Shown: in pieces, positions 17,314 to 25,268 of the stretch
How positions within the stretch are numbered: position 1 is the first letter of the stretch
Layout of the letters: every line of letters begins with the position of its first letter
From: DATIJJ01 sp035478795
GTDB taxonomy: Bacteria; Pseudomonadota; Gammaproteobacteria; DSM-16500
Direction of reading: 5' to 3'
Assembly: GCA_035478795.1 (NCBI GenBank)
Contig: DATIJJ010000001.1
Coordinates: 1 to 33,715, forward strand
Length of the DNA: 33,715 nucleotides
The notes under the pieces: generated by a model
Database searches by the model: none
Seen by the model: the letters and a program-made list of their open reading frames with translations, nothing else
What the model was told of the DNA's origin: nothing
Position numbers and translations under genes: made by a program

Positions 17314-18588
17314 CTATGCAATAGATGAGGTTTCAAGTTGAACATGCTCTATCTCCTGTTTATTCATTTTCTTTTTAATAAAAAAGCATAACAAAAATGA
17401 AAAAAGCATGCCTGCTGGTAAAATACTTAATGCAATTTGATAGTTATTATGTGGATCATGCGCATAGCCAAATGAATTGGTATTAAGAACAGCACCAACA
17501 ATAATTTGTAATAATGGCGCGCTGGCCATAATTAACATATTTGTCACAGACATGGACGTAGCTAAAATATTTTTTGGAACATTTTGGGAAACAATAGCAA
17601 ACGACTGAACATATACAGCACACATTAACCCTATTATAAAAAATACCACATATAGCATTGACAACGGAATTTTTATATAAATGACTGCCAACATGCCAAG
17701 AGCACAAATAACTGAACAAATTTGCATGGCTTCTCGTTCAAATCCATATTTTTTTGAAACATAACCATTAATAGGACAGCCCGCTGCCAACCCTAAAAAT
17801 ACAGTAGACATAACTTTTACAGCAATCGCTTTGGTAATAGGATAAACCCCTGTAAGAAAAGCTACCCCCCACAAAGAGGTAAATGCATTAACAACAGAAG
17901 CCATGAAGAACCCATAAATTCCAGTAATAAGTACAGTTGAGTTGGTAACGGCAGAAAAAACATTTTTAAATAGGCTGTCTACATCAAATTGGTCTACATT
18001 ATCCGGTTTAGAGTTAACAAAAAAAATAACAGCAACGGTAACAAGAAAAACACCCGCAGCAAAATACATCATAAGTTGTTGCCAGGTAGTATGCGTCATT
18101 ATCCAGGCGAGAATAACAACACCGACCATTGTAGAAATCGATGCAAATGCCTCAGACAACCCCATCATCACAGAAAATTGTTTGCCTGGGAAGCTGCTTG
18201 CAGTTACTTTCAACATACCAATGAACCCAAATGCTGCACAAGCGCCCATTAGCATTCTGGAAAATATCGCAAATTCATAATATTTTGTTTTTGCAAAAAA
18301 AATACAGCCAATTCCTAAACCAAATGACGCAATCGCCAAAACTTTTTTTGCACTACATCTGTCATAAATCACACCGATAGGAATTTGAAAAAACAAATAG
18401 GTATAAAAAAATGAAGCAGATAAATAACTAACGCCAAGTGGAGAAAGATGAAAATAATCTCGCCAGCTATTTTGCATAACACTGGAACTGGTTTGAATCA
18501 AAAATTGAAAATATACAAAAAATGATACAACAAACCACCCAATATATTTGACTACATTTTTTGACTCATTTGAATTTAAAGCAACCAT
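17314..18588 (-). CDS. MFS transporter
   Basis: 424 residues from the ATG at 18588, chosen because GAGGA sits 5 bases upstream; a GTG at 18606 would place this site inside the gene. Twelve predicted helices, with the MFS A-motif region degenerate but visible after helix 2 (GVIYDRCSAKKVL) and its pseudo-repeat near GYVSKKYGFEREA. A central cytoplasmic loop lies near residues 200-215. The general pattern, WRDYFHLSPLGVSYLSASFF, recalls MFS proteins common in Legionella and Coxiella. The substrate cannot be told from sequence. Its place between an oxygenase and a sensor kinase suggests transport of the compound the kinase monitors or the oxygenase makes; that is inference. Confidence 0.88.
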   Translation of the reverse strand: MVALNSNESKNVVKYIGWFVVSFFVYFQFLIQTSSSVMQNSWRDYFHLSPLGVSYLSASFFYTYLFFQIPIGVIYDRCSAKKVLAIASFGLGIGCIFFAKTKYYEFAIFSRMLMGACAAFGFIGMLKVTASSFPGKQFSVMMGLSEAFASISTMVGVVILAWIMTHTTWQQLMMYFAAGVFLVTVAVIFFVNSKPDNVDQFDVDSLFKNVFSAVTNSTVLITGIYGFFMASVVNAFTSLWGVAFLTGVYPITKAIAVKVMSTVFLGLAAGCPINGYVSKKYGFEREAMQICSVICALGMLAVIYIKIPLSMLYVVFFIIGLMCAVYVQSFAIVSQNVPKNILATSMSVTNMLIMASAPLLQIIVGAVLNTNSFGYAHDPHNNYQIALSILPAGMLFSFLLCFFIKKKMNKQEIEHVQLETSSIA

Positions 18589-18639
18589 TTTTTCCTCTAT
18601 TACCACGCGAAACCAAAAAAAACACGCATAAAAATATTT

Positions 18640-19512
18640 TCATTTAATTTTATCTAACCCCGTATCAATAATTCGTTGACGAACAGCAGTATACGATGTC
18701 AGCTTTCGATTAAGAAACATATTTGAGTGAGGATGCACAAAAAATGGCATCGAATATCTTGATGCAACCCTGGCGTTATTTACGAGATCAGTAGTGACAT
18801 GATGTCTCATAGATTTCAAATAACCGTCAGTAGCTATCTCCAGCATTTCTGAATTAAACACTACCAGGGAATTCATTTCCGCATTTTCTTTTTGCCAACC
18901 TTTATTTTTTTCCATCATTAGACCTTCTCCACAAGCTGGAATAATGATAGTTAACAAACAAATATCATCATGTGGAGCTGAACGATACGAGTTATCAGCA
19001 TCGCCGCAAGGAGGGTAGTGAATAAATCTCATGCAGTGACGTTTACTTCCCTCTGTAGACAACCAAAGAGGAGCCGCCATCGATTTTTTTATTTCCTTAG
19101 GCAACATTTCATCTATTACTTTAATAAGAGATTCACCAAGCGTGGCAAGATCTTCAAATAATTTTTTTGAGCCTGATGAACATGCATTTTTTTGCTTATA
19201 CAGATTTTCAAAATGAATTTGATAAAACTCTTTAAGATCAGGCTCATTTATATCTTTAGCATGCTCAAGATTGATCGGCACATAGCCATCATCTGTTTCG
19301 CTGGAATAAAGATAGCTATGCTTCAGCTCATTGTCAGATGTAAAAAATTCTGCCCATTCCTGATACAGGATATCAAGATTACTTAATTCAATTGGATGAT
19401 TTTTGAGAATGAAATACCGATTAGAAAGCAAACTGGCAAATAATTGTTGCATATAATCAGGATGCTTCATATCAATGACATCACGAGCATTAGCGGTATT
19501 ATTTGTGAGCAC
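18640..19512 (-). CDS. 2-oxoglutarate/Fe(II)-dependent oxygenase, isopenicillin N synthase-like
   Basis: 290 residues. A double-stranded beta-helix oxygenase with the full iron triad H182-x-D184 (SAPHDDICLLTIIIP) and H238 (KSMRHHVT), and the co-substrate motif R253-x-S255 (ARVASRYSMPFF), numbered from the upstream GTG at 19515. The N-terminal third matches the DIOX_N region (LLSNRYFILKNH). Family members hydroxylate, desaturate or cyclise small molecules. Two adjacent GTG codons are possible: GGAGG lies 3 bases before 19515 and 6 before 19512, so the latter is chosen. It is the first gene of the four-gene operon and the likely metabolic enzyme of the system. The substrate is unknown. Confidence 0.86.
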   Translation of the reverse strand: MLTNNTANARDVIDMKHPDYMQQLFASLLSNRYFILKNHPIELSNLDILYQEWAEFFTSDNELKHSYLYSSETDDGYVPINLEHAKDINEPDLKEFYQIHFENLYKQKNACSSGSKKLFEDLATLGESLIKVIDEMLPKEIKKSMAAPLWLSTEGSKRHCMRFIHYPPCGDADNSYRSAPHDDICLLTIIIPACGEGLMMEKNKGWQKENAEMNSLVVFNSEMLEIATDGYLKSMRHHVTTDLVNNARVASRYSMPFFVHPHSNMFLNRKLTSYTAVRQRIIDTGLDKIK

Positions 19513-19643
19513 CACGAACCTCCTTGTTGTAACCCAGAATGAAATATCTGATTTATATTGCCATCTCTATTAAGATGATTGATGTCCCGACTGGCTCGTT
19601 TTGATGATTTAACCTGCAACAATCCACCCAAACGCGAGCGAAC

Positions 19644-19670
19644 CTTATACCACAAATAACTTCATGTCAA
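19644..19670 (-). promoter_or_regulatory. Candidate promoter of the oxygenase-MFS-kinase-receiver operon
   Basis: On the minus strand TTGACA (19670-19665) is followed after 15 bases by TATAAG (19649-19644), preceded by TGG as an extended -10. The spacer is short, but the -35 is perfect. It predicts a leader of about 125 bases before the GTG start, long enough for leader-based control, though I see no recognisable riboswitch. The rest of the 199-base gap (19513-19711) is otherwise featureless. Confidence 0.55.
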
Positions 19671-19711
19671 CACCTCAACAAACAAATTTTTCTGGTATTA
19701 TAAAAACCAGA

Positions 19712-20662
19712 TCAGCCATTGGAATACCCTCTTGTATTTAGCATTCCCCACTCCTCCCGAGAAATACCAATTGGCAAATAAGTTTGAAATTTTTTTCCAG
19801 ACACAAACGCCCAAATTGAAAAACCCAGATAAAGCGGAGATGATATTTGATCATTTATTTTCAATGCCGCCTTAAAATAATCTATCTGGTGATAATCACT
19901 TTTTATTTTTCCCTGACTCGTTATTTTATGCTCCCACTCATAAGTAGTCGCAATCAACGGAATACCACACATTACATGAATATGTGACTCTTTCGCAATT
20001 TGCATAAAATGAGTTACCGCAACGGCAAGACGTTGCTGGTAAATTCCAGGTGAAACAGGAAGCAAGTTATCTTCTGAATGATGTAGATCATATCCATATA
20101 ACACAACAAAAGCATTATTACCCAATGCCTGAAACCATTCTTGATTTTCCTGCCCGGGTCTTACAATAACAGACAATATCTTGTGGTGTCCTTCCATATC
20201 TTTTACCAAAGCACGATAAAACGGCAATAAAGTTGATTGATACGATTCCAAATCCAAAAAAACACCATCTGCATTGGGATCATCATTAATTTTTTTTGCA
20301 ATTTTATTCGCTGCTTCCTGGTATTTTTTAACTGGCCATGTTTTAAAGTTCGTATTAGCCACCCAAAAGCTCAAATCAGGAATGATTTTCACATTCTTCA
20401 AATTTTGTTTATAAAATTTTGTAACACTCGGGTCGTACGTCATTAACAAGGATTGAGTGTTTGAATCTATGTGAATGATGCCTGCTTCAGGAAACAAATA
20501 CTTTATCTGATTATTAGACGAATGAGCATTATAACTTTTAATTTGCGCCACCCATTTCTGATCTTTTCCATACAGCCATGCTGAATTGCCTTTTTGTAAA
20601 GCAATTGCGTTTGTAAAACTCAATATTGAGAGTGACAACATAACAAGATATCTTAAATTCAT
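19712..20662 (-). CDS. Secreted GH18-like TIM-barrel protein
   Basis: 316 residues with a signal peptide (about 1-22). The chitinase-type active-site strand appears as DGVFLDLE: D132, D137 and E139 are kept, but the middle Asp of the usual DxDxE is F135. Other barrel-like strands are KIIPDLSFWV, ILSVIVRPG, AFVVLYGYDLHH, HVMCGIPLIAT and LGFSIWAF. This is the pattern of glycoside-hydrolase-like family 18 proteins, acting on an extracellular sugar polymer or as a non-catalytic binder. Only 7 bases separate it from the acylphosphatase gene upstream, so the two are probably co-transcribed without an obvious functional link. The following gene on this strand is the oxygenase operon, which has its own promoter. 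Confidence 0.7.
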   Translation of the reverse strand: MNLRYLVMLSLSILSFTNAIALQKGNSAWLYGKDQKWVAQIKSYNAHSSNNQIKYLFPEAGIIHIDSNTQSLLMTYDPSVTKFYKQNLKNVKIIPDLSFWVANTNFKTWPVKKYQEAANKIAKKINDDPNADGVFLDLESYQSTLLPFYRALVKDMEGHHKILSVIVRPGQENQEWFQALGNNAFVVLYGYDLHHSEDNLLPVSPGIYQQRLAVAVTHFMQIAKESHIHVMCGIPLIATTYEWEHKITSQGKIKSDYHQIDYFKAALKINDQISSPLYLGFSIWAFVSGKKFQTYLPIGISREEWGMLNTRGYSNG

Positions 20663-20669
20663 TTAATGA

Positions 20670-20945
20670 TTACCCCACCCCAAACCGCTCATGCACCTCC
20701 CAGGCCACCTCCTCACGAACAACCTCCTCCACCCGCGCCAGTTCCGGCCCTTCCTTCAGCCACTCATGTAATGCATCCAGCTTATCCGCCTCCCCGCAAG
20801 CCAGCACCTCCACCCGCCCATCCGGCAAATTACGCGCCCACCCCGTGAGCCCCAGCTCATTCGCCTTATCCTGGGTCGAGGCACGAAACCAGACACCCTG
20901 CACTTTTCCTGATATAAAACAATGCATGCACAGTTTTGCTTGCAT
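20670..20945 (-). CDS. acyP: Acylphosphatase
   Basis: 91 residues, typical family length. It hydrolyses acyl phosphates in the cytoplasm. The signature GKVQGVWFRASTQDKANELG is present, with catalytic R21 and N39 (GWARNLPDGRVEV). AAGGA lies 4 bases before the ATG. The C-terminal two-thirds of the gene is far more GC-rich than all DNA around it, which points to a different origin or unusual codon use. A proline-rich frame on the other strand is only a by-product of this composition. Confidence 0.93.
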   Translation of the reverse strand: MQAKLCMHCFISGKVQGVWFRASTQDKANELGLTGWARNLPDGRVEVLACGEADKLDALHEWLKEGPELARVEEVVREEVAWEVHERFGVG

Positions 20946-21035
20946 AAACGTCCTTAATTAAAAAGTCCTGATTAAAAAAAAGTAAATGATCTGTATAATA
21001 CATCAACTTCTGTTCCTGGAATATTGGCGAACCCT

Positions 21036-21950
21036 ATGTCACACATCAAAAAAACACTTGCCCTTATCAATCCGATTTATTGGCCAGCCTGGCTCGGCAT
21101 TGGCATTTTATGGCTCATTACTCGCTTGCCGATACGATGCCGCCTGATGCTCGGCAAATGCATTGGCAGAATGATTTACGCCTTCCCCGGGAAATTAAAA
21201 CACATTACAGAAACCAATATTAACCTGTGTTTTCCTGAATTATCGATTGAAGCACGGAAAAAACTCGCCAAAGATAATTTCGAATCATTAGGCATTGGCG
21301 TCATTGAAGCGGCAATGGGATGGTGGCTGCCGGATGACAAATTAAAACATCTCTTCAAGGTGCATGGACTGGAATATGTGGAACAGGCGTTGGCCCGAGG
21401 CAAGGGAATTATTTTACTGGGGCCGCATTTTATGTGTCTTGAAATGGTCGGTCGATTGCTGAGTACGCACTATTCCTTTGCTGTGATGTATCGCCCGCAT
21501 AAAAAACGTCTGATTGCGTTTATCCAGGAACGTTTTCGACAAAAACATTACATGCAAATTATTCCGCGCAACCGCATTCGTGAATTGATTCGTGCGTTAA
21601 ATAACAATGTTGCCATCTGGTATGCATATGACGTTGACGGTGGCAGAAAAAGCAGTGTTTTTGCGCCTTTTTTTGGTGTACCGACTGCATCACTCACTTC
21701 TGTGTCGCGTCTTGTCAAGATGAGTGATGCGGCAATTGTTCCGATCAGTTTTTATCGTCGTGATGACAATTTTAATTATGATGTCGTACTGTATCCACCG
21801 ATAGAAAATGTACCGACGGGCGATCTCGAAAAAGACGCGACGATCTTAAACAAAGCGCTCGAACGTGCGATTCGCGAAAAGCCGGAGCAATATGTCTGGC
21901 AATATAAACGGTTTAAGACAAGACCTGAAGGTGAGTCGAGAATTTATTAG
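21036..21950 (+). CDS. Lipid A late acyltransferase (LpxL/HtrB family)
   Basis: 304 residues from the ATG at 21036; an in-frame TTG at 21024 is possible. One N-terminal membrane helix (YWPAWLGIGILWLITRLP) is followed by the acyltransferase domain. The catalytic pattern is H-x4-E in LGPHFMCLEMVGRL; other family marks are NINLCFPELS, the MYRPHKKRLI block and a YDVDGG / FFGVPTAS stretch. These inner-membrane enzymes add a secondary acyl chain to lipid A. LpxL versus LpxM cannot be settled by eye. A TATAAT lies at 20994-20999. The gene stands alone, divergent from acyP. Confidence 0.9.
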   Translation: MSHIKKTLALINPIYWPAWLGIGILWLITRLPIRCRLMLGKCIGRMIYAFPGKLKHITETNINLCFPELSIEARKKLAKDNFESLGIGVIEAAMGWWLPDDKLKHLFKVHGLEYVEQALARGKGIILLGPHFMCLEMVGRLLSTHYSFAVMYRPHKKRLIAFIQERFRQKHYMQIIPRNRIRELIRALNNNVAIWYAYDVDGGRKSSVFAPFFGVPTASLTSVSRLVKMSDAAIVPISFYRRDDNFNYDVVLYPPIENVPTGDLEKDATILNKALERAIREKPEQYVWQYKRFKTRPEGESRIY

Positions 21951-21956
21951 CACGTA

Positions 21957-21984
21957 TTGACATTTAATTAACGTCTGCTACAAT
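21957..21984 (+). promoter_or_regulatory. Candidate sigma70 promoter of the small exported protein gene
   Basis: A perfect TTGACA (21957-21962) and TACAAT (21979-21984) with a 16-base spacer, about 118 bases before the ATG at 22103. It predicts a long 5' leader of about 110 bases. Confidence 0.6.
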
Positions 21985-22102
21985 TCCCCGACTTACCAAA
22001 ACTCTGCAACATGCTTCACCTTCCCAATTTATCTGATCAAATCAAAACTGCAACAAAAAATCACATGACCATTTTAATAATACCGAAAAAGGAATCTATT
22101 TC

Positions 22103-22612
22103 ATGAAAAAACAGATCGTCATTATTGCATTGACATTAACCGCTTTTACCTCAAGTTTTGCGGCAACAGGAAAAGGCTATCGAATTTTAGGTTCCGAAGT
22201 TCACTCGGCACCGGGATTTAATTTACAGGTTGAAGAGGTAGCGCCAGGCACTGCAAAAGCACAAAAAAATGCACCATCCAGTGGACATACAAGCACCAGT
22301 GTCCCTGGAAGAAATGGTCGAGTTCATCAAAGTGTACAAGTAGATGCCTATCATGATTTTAATATCACAAATAACACCGGTCAAAAGCAACTCTATGAGC
22401 AATATGTTTCAATTGATTGTGATAATATGCACAACTATTTCATTGAACATGTTGAGGTTTATCCTGGCGGTCATTTTTCAGATAGCAAACATAGTTTTGG
22501 GACAGTACAGGAAGCTTACACTGGCAGCTATCGCATTGACGCAGAGACGAGGTTAAGCGGGGAATCGAGCGATTCGAGCCGTGATAGCAATAATTTATAC
22601 ATCAGCAATTAA
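22103..22612 (+). CDS. Small exported protein, unknown function
   Basis: 169 residues with a clear signal peptide (MKKQIVIIALTLTAFTSSFA, cleavage near residue 20). The mature part is polar and rich in Ser, Gly, Asn and His. It has a Lys/Ala/Pro-rich stretch near 45-65, one cysteine (SIDCDN), probable beta strands in the second half (YEQYVSIDCD, FIEHVEVYPGG, SYRIDAETRL) and a Ser/Asp-rich C-terminus. AAGGA lies 9 bases before the ATG. I do not recognise the family. The convergent exported protein at 22857-23243 shares size class and a GGH-x-K element (PGGHFSDSK, PAGGHKSFK), possibly a distant relative. Confidence 0.78.
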   Translation: MKKQIVIIALTLTAFTSSFAATGKGYRILGSEVHSAPGFNLQVEEVAPGTAKAQKNAPSSGHTSTSVPGRNGRVHQSVQVDAYHDFNITNNTGQKQLYEQYVSIDCDNMHNYFIEHVEVYPGGHFSDSKHSFGTVQEAYTGSYRIDAETRLSGESSDSSRDSNNLYISN

Positions 22613-22644
22613 AAACAGGTTAACGACTCATTGATCTCAATCCT

Positions 22645-22786
22645 TGTGTCATCCCGTCGTGTTTCCCGCATAAAAACATTGCGGGACAAGCCCAGACGGG
22701 ACCCAGCGCCTTTTTTCATTAATTTTTTTTAAAATGCTTTTAAAGACGCTGGATCCCGCTTAAAAAACGTCGCGGGATGACGCACA
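22645..22786. repeat. Nested palindromic intergenic repeat
   Basis: Several nested inverted elements fill the 244-base gap between convergent genes. The outer pair is TGTGTCATCCCG (22645-22656) against CGGGATGACGCACA (22773-22786). An inner pair is 22698-22710 against 22745-22757 (11 of 13 paired). A small hairpin CCCGCA/TGCGGG sits at 22665-22684. The motif GTCATCCCG...CGGGATGAC is of the dispersed-repeat kind seen between genes in many proteobacteria. T runs after the inner arm (22711-22716) could also end transcription. Confidence 0.7.
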
Positions 22787-22856
22787 GTTGAAGATATATT
22801 TTGAAAATTATCTCCCCCTGGATTGTAACAAAAATATAAACGATCAAAATAAAACA

Positions 22857-23243
22857 TTAATCCCACGTATGATATTCACAGCTGACAACAGCTTTTAATC
22901 TAACTGATTTTTCATTCGAAATGGTGACGAGACCTTTGGAATCCACAAAATAACCTTCCGGATACCAATTCCCTTTAAAGGATTTATGACCGCCTGCTGG
23001 CAAACTTGTTAGATATTCTTTACCTTTATATGGCCATTCTATAACAAGAGACGTAAGACCGCCTGTCGTACAAACCAATATTTGATGATTTTGATCAAAG
23101 TTATAACTTGCTCGAATTTTATTACCGGGTTGAATATCCACATTGTAAAAAGGAATCTGATAATTGCTGATTACCTGACCTTCATTTGCAAAAACACCGG
23201 TTGATAAAATGGCAGATGCCAGAATAAAGAATTTTATTTTCAT
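22857..23243 (-). CDS. Small exported protein, unknown function
   Basis: 128 residues with a signal peptide (about 1-19, ending VFA). The mature part of about 109 residues appears all-beta (YQIPFYNVDI, IRASYNFDQN, ILVCTTGGLTSLVIEWPYKG, VRLKAVVSCEYH), with two cysteines (VCTTGG and VSCEYH) that could form one disulphide. GGAG lies 7 bases before the ATG. It follows the PEBP-like gene by 43 bases on the same strand, so the two may form an operon. No family was recognised. Confidence 0.75.
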   Translation of the reverse strand: MKIKFFILASAILSTGVFANEGQVISNYQIPFYNVDIQPGNKIRASYNFDQNHQILVCTTGGLTSLVIEWPYKGKEYLTSLPAGGHKSFKGNWYPEGYFVDSKGLVTISNEKSVRLKAVVSCEYHTWD

Positions 23244-23286
23244 AAGATAACTCCATTTAACGTTTTAAAAAATACAGGCTGCGTCT

Positions 23287-23850
23287 TTATTTTATTTTTT
23301 TATATCGCCCCATTAATGTTGTCTCAGCCAATATATGTCCTTGCATGGCCTCTTCTATTTGTTTTTTGGTAGCACCTGCTGAAATACTCAGAAAAGCATC
23401 CAGCGCATACAATTTAAAATAATAACGATGCACGCCACTCGGTGGGCACGGGCCACCATAAGCCGATTTTCCCCAACTGTTTTTTCCATATTGCGCATCT
23501 TTAGGTAAAACAGTCATATTCTCAGCTAATCCATGTGTTGTTTCAGGCAAATTAAACACAAGACAATGATCCCATGTACCCATCGGCGCATCCGGATCAT
23601 CCACAATTAAAACAAACGATTTTGTCTTTTCCGGCGCATTTTCCCAACTTAACGGAGGAAAAATATCATCTTCCTCACACGTATATTTTGAAGGAATAGA
23701 ATCACCCTCGTTAAACGCTGAACTTTGAATTTTAAATGTCATTGAGCCTCCTGATAAAGAATTTGCATACGAACACGTCATAAATAGCCAGATAGAAAGC
23801 CAAATACAGATTATTTTGCGAAATTTTCCTTTTCTGGCATAGACTTGCAT
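23287..23850 (-). CDS. Secreted YbhB/YbcL-type PEBP-family protein
   Basis: 187 residues. The phosphatidylethanolamine-binding-protein fold is clear: DDPDAPMGTWDHC and GPCPPSGVHRYYFKLYALD form the conserved anion pocket, with PLSWENAP before them. Bacterial members of this Raf-kinase-inhibitor-like family have no settled function. Unusually, the domain starts only near residue 37 and is preceded by a basic segment and hydrophobic stretch (ICIWLSIWLFMTCSYA), which looks like a signal peptide. GGAGG upstream of the ATG at 23850 supports the long form. An internal start at M37 would give a cytosolic version. Confidence 0.87.
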   Translation of the reverse strand: MQVYARKGKFRKIICIWLSIWLFMTCSYANSLSGGSMTFKIQSSAFNEGDSIPSKYTCEEDDIFPPLSWENAPEKTKSFVLIVDDPDAPMGTWDHCLVFNLPETTHGLAENMTVLPKDAQYGKNSWGKSAYGGPCPPSGVHRYYFKLYALDAFLSISAGATKKQIEEAMQGHILAETTLMGRYKKIK

Positions 23851-23960
23851 TCCATTTCCTCCAATTGAATATCCGTATTAAATACCATTCTGTAAAAAAT
23901 TACAAACTGACTATTATCTGTTAAAATGGCGTTCACTATACTTTCTCAGGTTGAATACGC

Positions 23961-25181
23961 ATGAAATGCTATCTTAAAATATGTCTGGCTTATTTTTTAT
24001 TATTTCCCGTTTTATCCTTTGGAAAATCAAACAACTTCCTTACCCTGTCTGATATTCATCTGAACGTAAACGTCACGCCAAATTCCATGATGATAAACCC
24101 GTCAACGCCTCGCGGCAACAAGGATGATATGGATCCAGCCACATTTAATCGGCTCATTTCCCTGCTTGCAATGAACATTCAAAATGGAACGGTCGCAAAA
24201 CCGGATTTTATTATTTTGCTGGGCGATCTGGTCGGGCATGATTCCACTCCAGAGGATGCAGCAAAAGCAGAAACATTTGTTTTTAATAAATTAAAAATCA
24301 CTTTCCCGCAAATACCGATATTTTATACGTTTGGAAACAATGACTCTCTGACGCAAGATTATGGCACGTTTAGTCGAACCGCTTCGCCAAAAAGCGCTTA
24401 TGACATAGCAAGAAATAATCTATGGGAAGATGGTTTTTTATCCATTGGCAAAAAATGTCCGGCGAATCCCATGCATTTTCCTTGCATCATTCATGAGGAT
24501 ACAACTAACGGATTTTATTCTGCCTCAATTCAACCCGGGTTTCGCCTGATTTCTCTGAACAGTGTTTTATTTTCACAAAAAAGAAAAGATGTCTCTGATG
24601 ACCCGGCAACAGCTGAATTAAAGTGGCTGGATACAGAATTACAAGCAGCAGAATCCACAAATCCAAAAGAATCCGTTCTCATCGTCATGCATATTCCACC
24701 AGGAAAAAATGTTTATAATGATTCCGCATTTTGGCAGACAAATGATGAAACCACTTTTTTAAATCTTGTTAACACACACCATTCCATCATCACTTGCATA
24801 TTAAGTTCTCACACGCACGCAGAAGAATTAAAAGTTATTAAAAATAATGAAAATTCGATCGCAGGTGTGTATTTCACCGCTGCTCTTTCCACTTCACATG
24901 GAAATGCGCCATCTGTTAAAACATTTTATTATGCTGTGAATAATGGAAAATGGGTGCTCTCGGACACGACGACTTATAATTTTACAGGGGATAATAAAAA
25001 AGTGAGCCTTAATCGATTGTATGATTTTACAAATGTTTATTGTGATCAATACACTTTTTCGTTATCCGATTGTTTGAAGAATGTGACAGCCGATAAAATG
25101 AAAAGATATTTTAGCGCGGGAAATCCGAATTTTGGTGGAGTGTTGGATTATCCGGGTGATATTGTGATTAAAAATCAGTGA
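23961..25181 (+). CDS. Exported metallophosphoesterase, acid sphingomyelinase / endopolyphosphatase-like
   Basis: 406 residues with a signal peptide (about 1-21). Calcineurin-type metal motifs appear in order: SDIHLN (D31, H33), LGDLVGHD (D89), GNND (N126), VMHIPPG (His) and SSHTHAEE (two His). All metal ligands look present. GNND replaces the common GNH(D/E), so the usual catalytic His is Asn127. The spacing and extended C-terminal part resemble acid-sphingomyelinase-like phosphodiesterases and endopolyphosphatases. The substrate cannot be assigned; an extracytoplasmic phosphodiester or polyphosphate is likely. The gene is monocistronic, with TATACT (23937-23942) as the only nearby -10-like sequence. 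Confidence 0.82.
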   Translation: MKCYLKICLAYFLLFPVLSFGKSNNFLTLSDIHLNVNVTPNSMMINPSTPRGNKDDMDPATFNRLISLLAMNIQNGTVAKPDFIILLGDLVGHDSTPEDAAKAETFVFNKLKITFPQIPIFYTFGNNDSLTQDYGTFSRTASPKSAYDIARNNLWEDGFLSIGKKCPANPMHFPCIIHEDTTNGFYSASIQPGFRLISLNSVLFSQKRKDVSDDPATAELKWLDTELQAAESTNPKESVLIVMHIPPGKNVYNDSAFWQTNDETTFLNLVNTHHSIITCILSSHTHAEELKVIKNNENSIAGVYFTAALSTSHGNAPSVKTFYYAVNNGKWVLSDTTTYNFTGDNKKVSLNRLYDFTNVYCDQYTFSLSDCLKNVTADKMKRYFSAGNPNFGGVLDYPGDIVIKNQ

Positions 25182-25204
25182 AGCAATGGTGTCAGAAAGC
25201 AGAA

Positions 25205-25232
25205 TTGACAAGAATGTGTCTAAGGATATATA
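25205..25232 (+). promoter_or_regulatory. Sigma70-type promoter of the cyclase-kinase operon
   Basis: A perfect TTGACA (25205-25210) and TATATA (25227-25232) with a 16-base spacer, 36 bases before the ATG at 25269, followed by an AAAAGGAA ribosome site. The perfect -35 is shared with the promoter before the first kinase operon. Confidence 0.65.
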
Positions 25233-25268
25233 GTCAGAAAGTTTAATAAAAAAATAAAAGGAACTCAA

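Noticed and set aside
19467..19655. Possible 62-codon leader peptide before the oxygenase
   Set aside because: It starts with TTG inside the predicted promoter, overlaps the oxygenase start, and has no ribosome site.
20666..20848. Proline-rich plus-strand frame
   Set aside because: It is the complement of the GC-rich acylphosphatase gene, which has clear catalytic residues.
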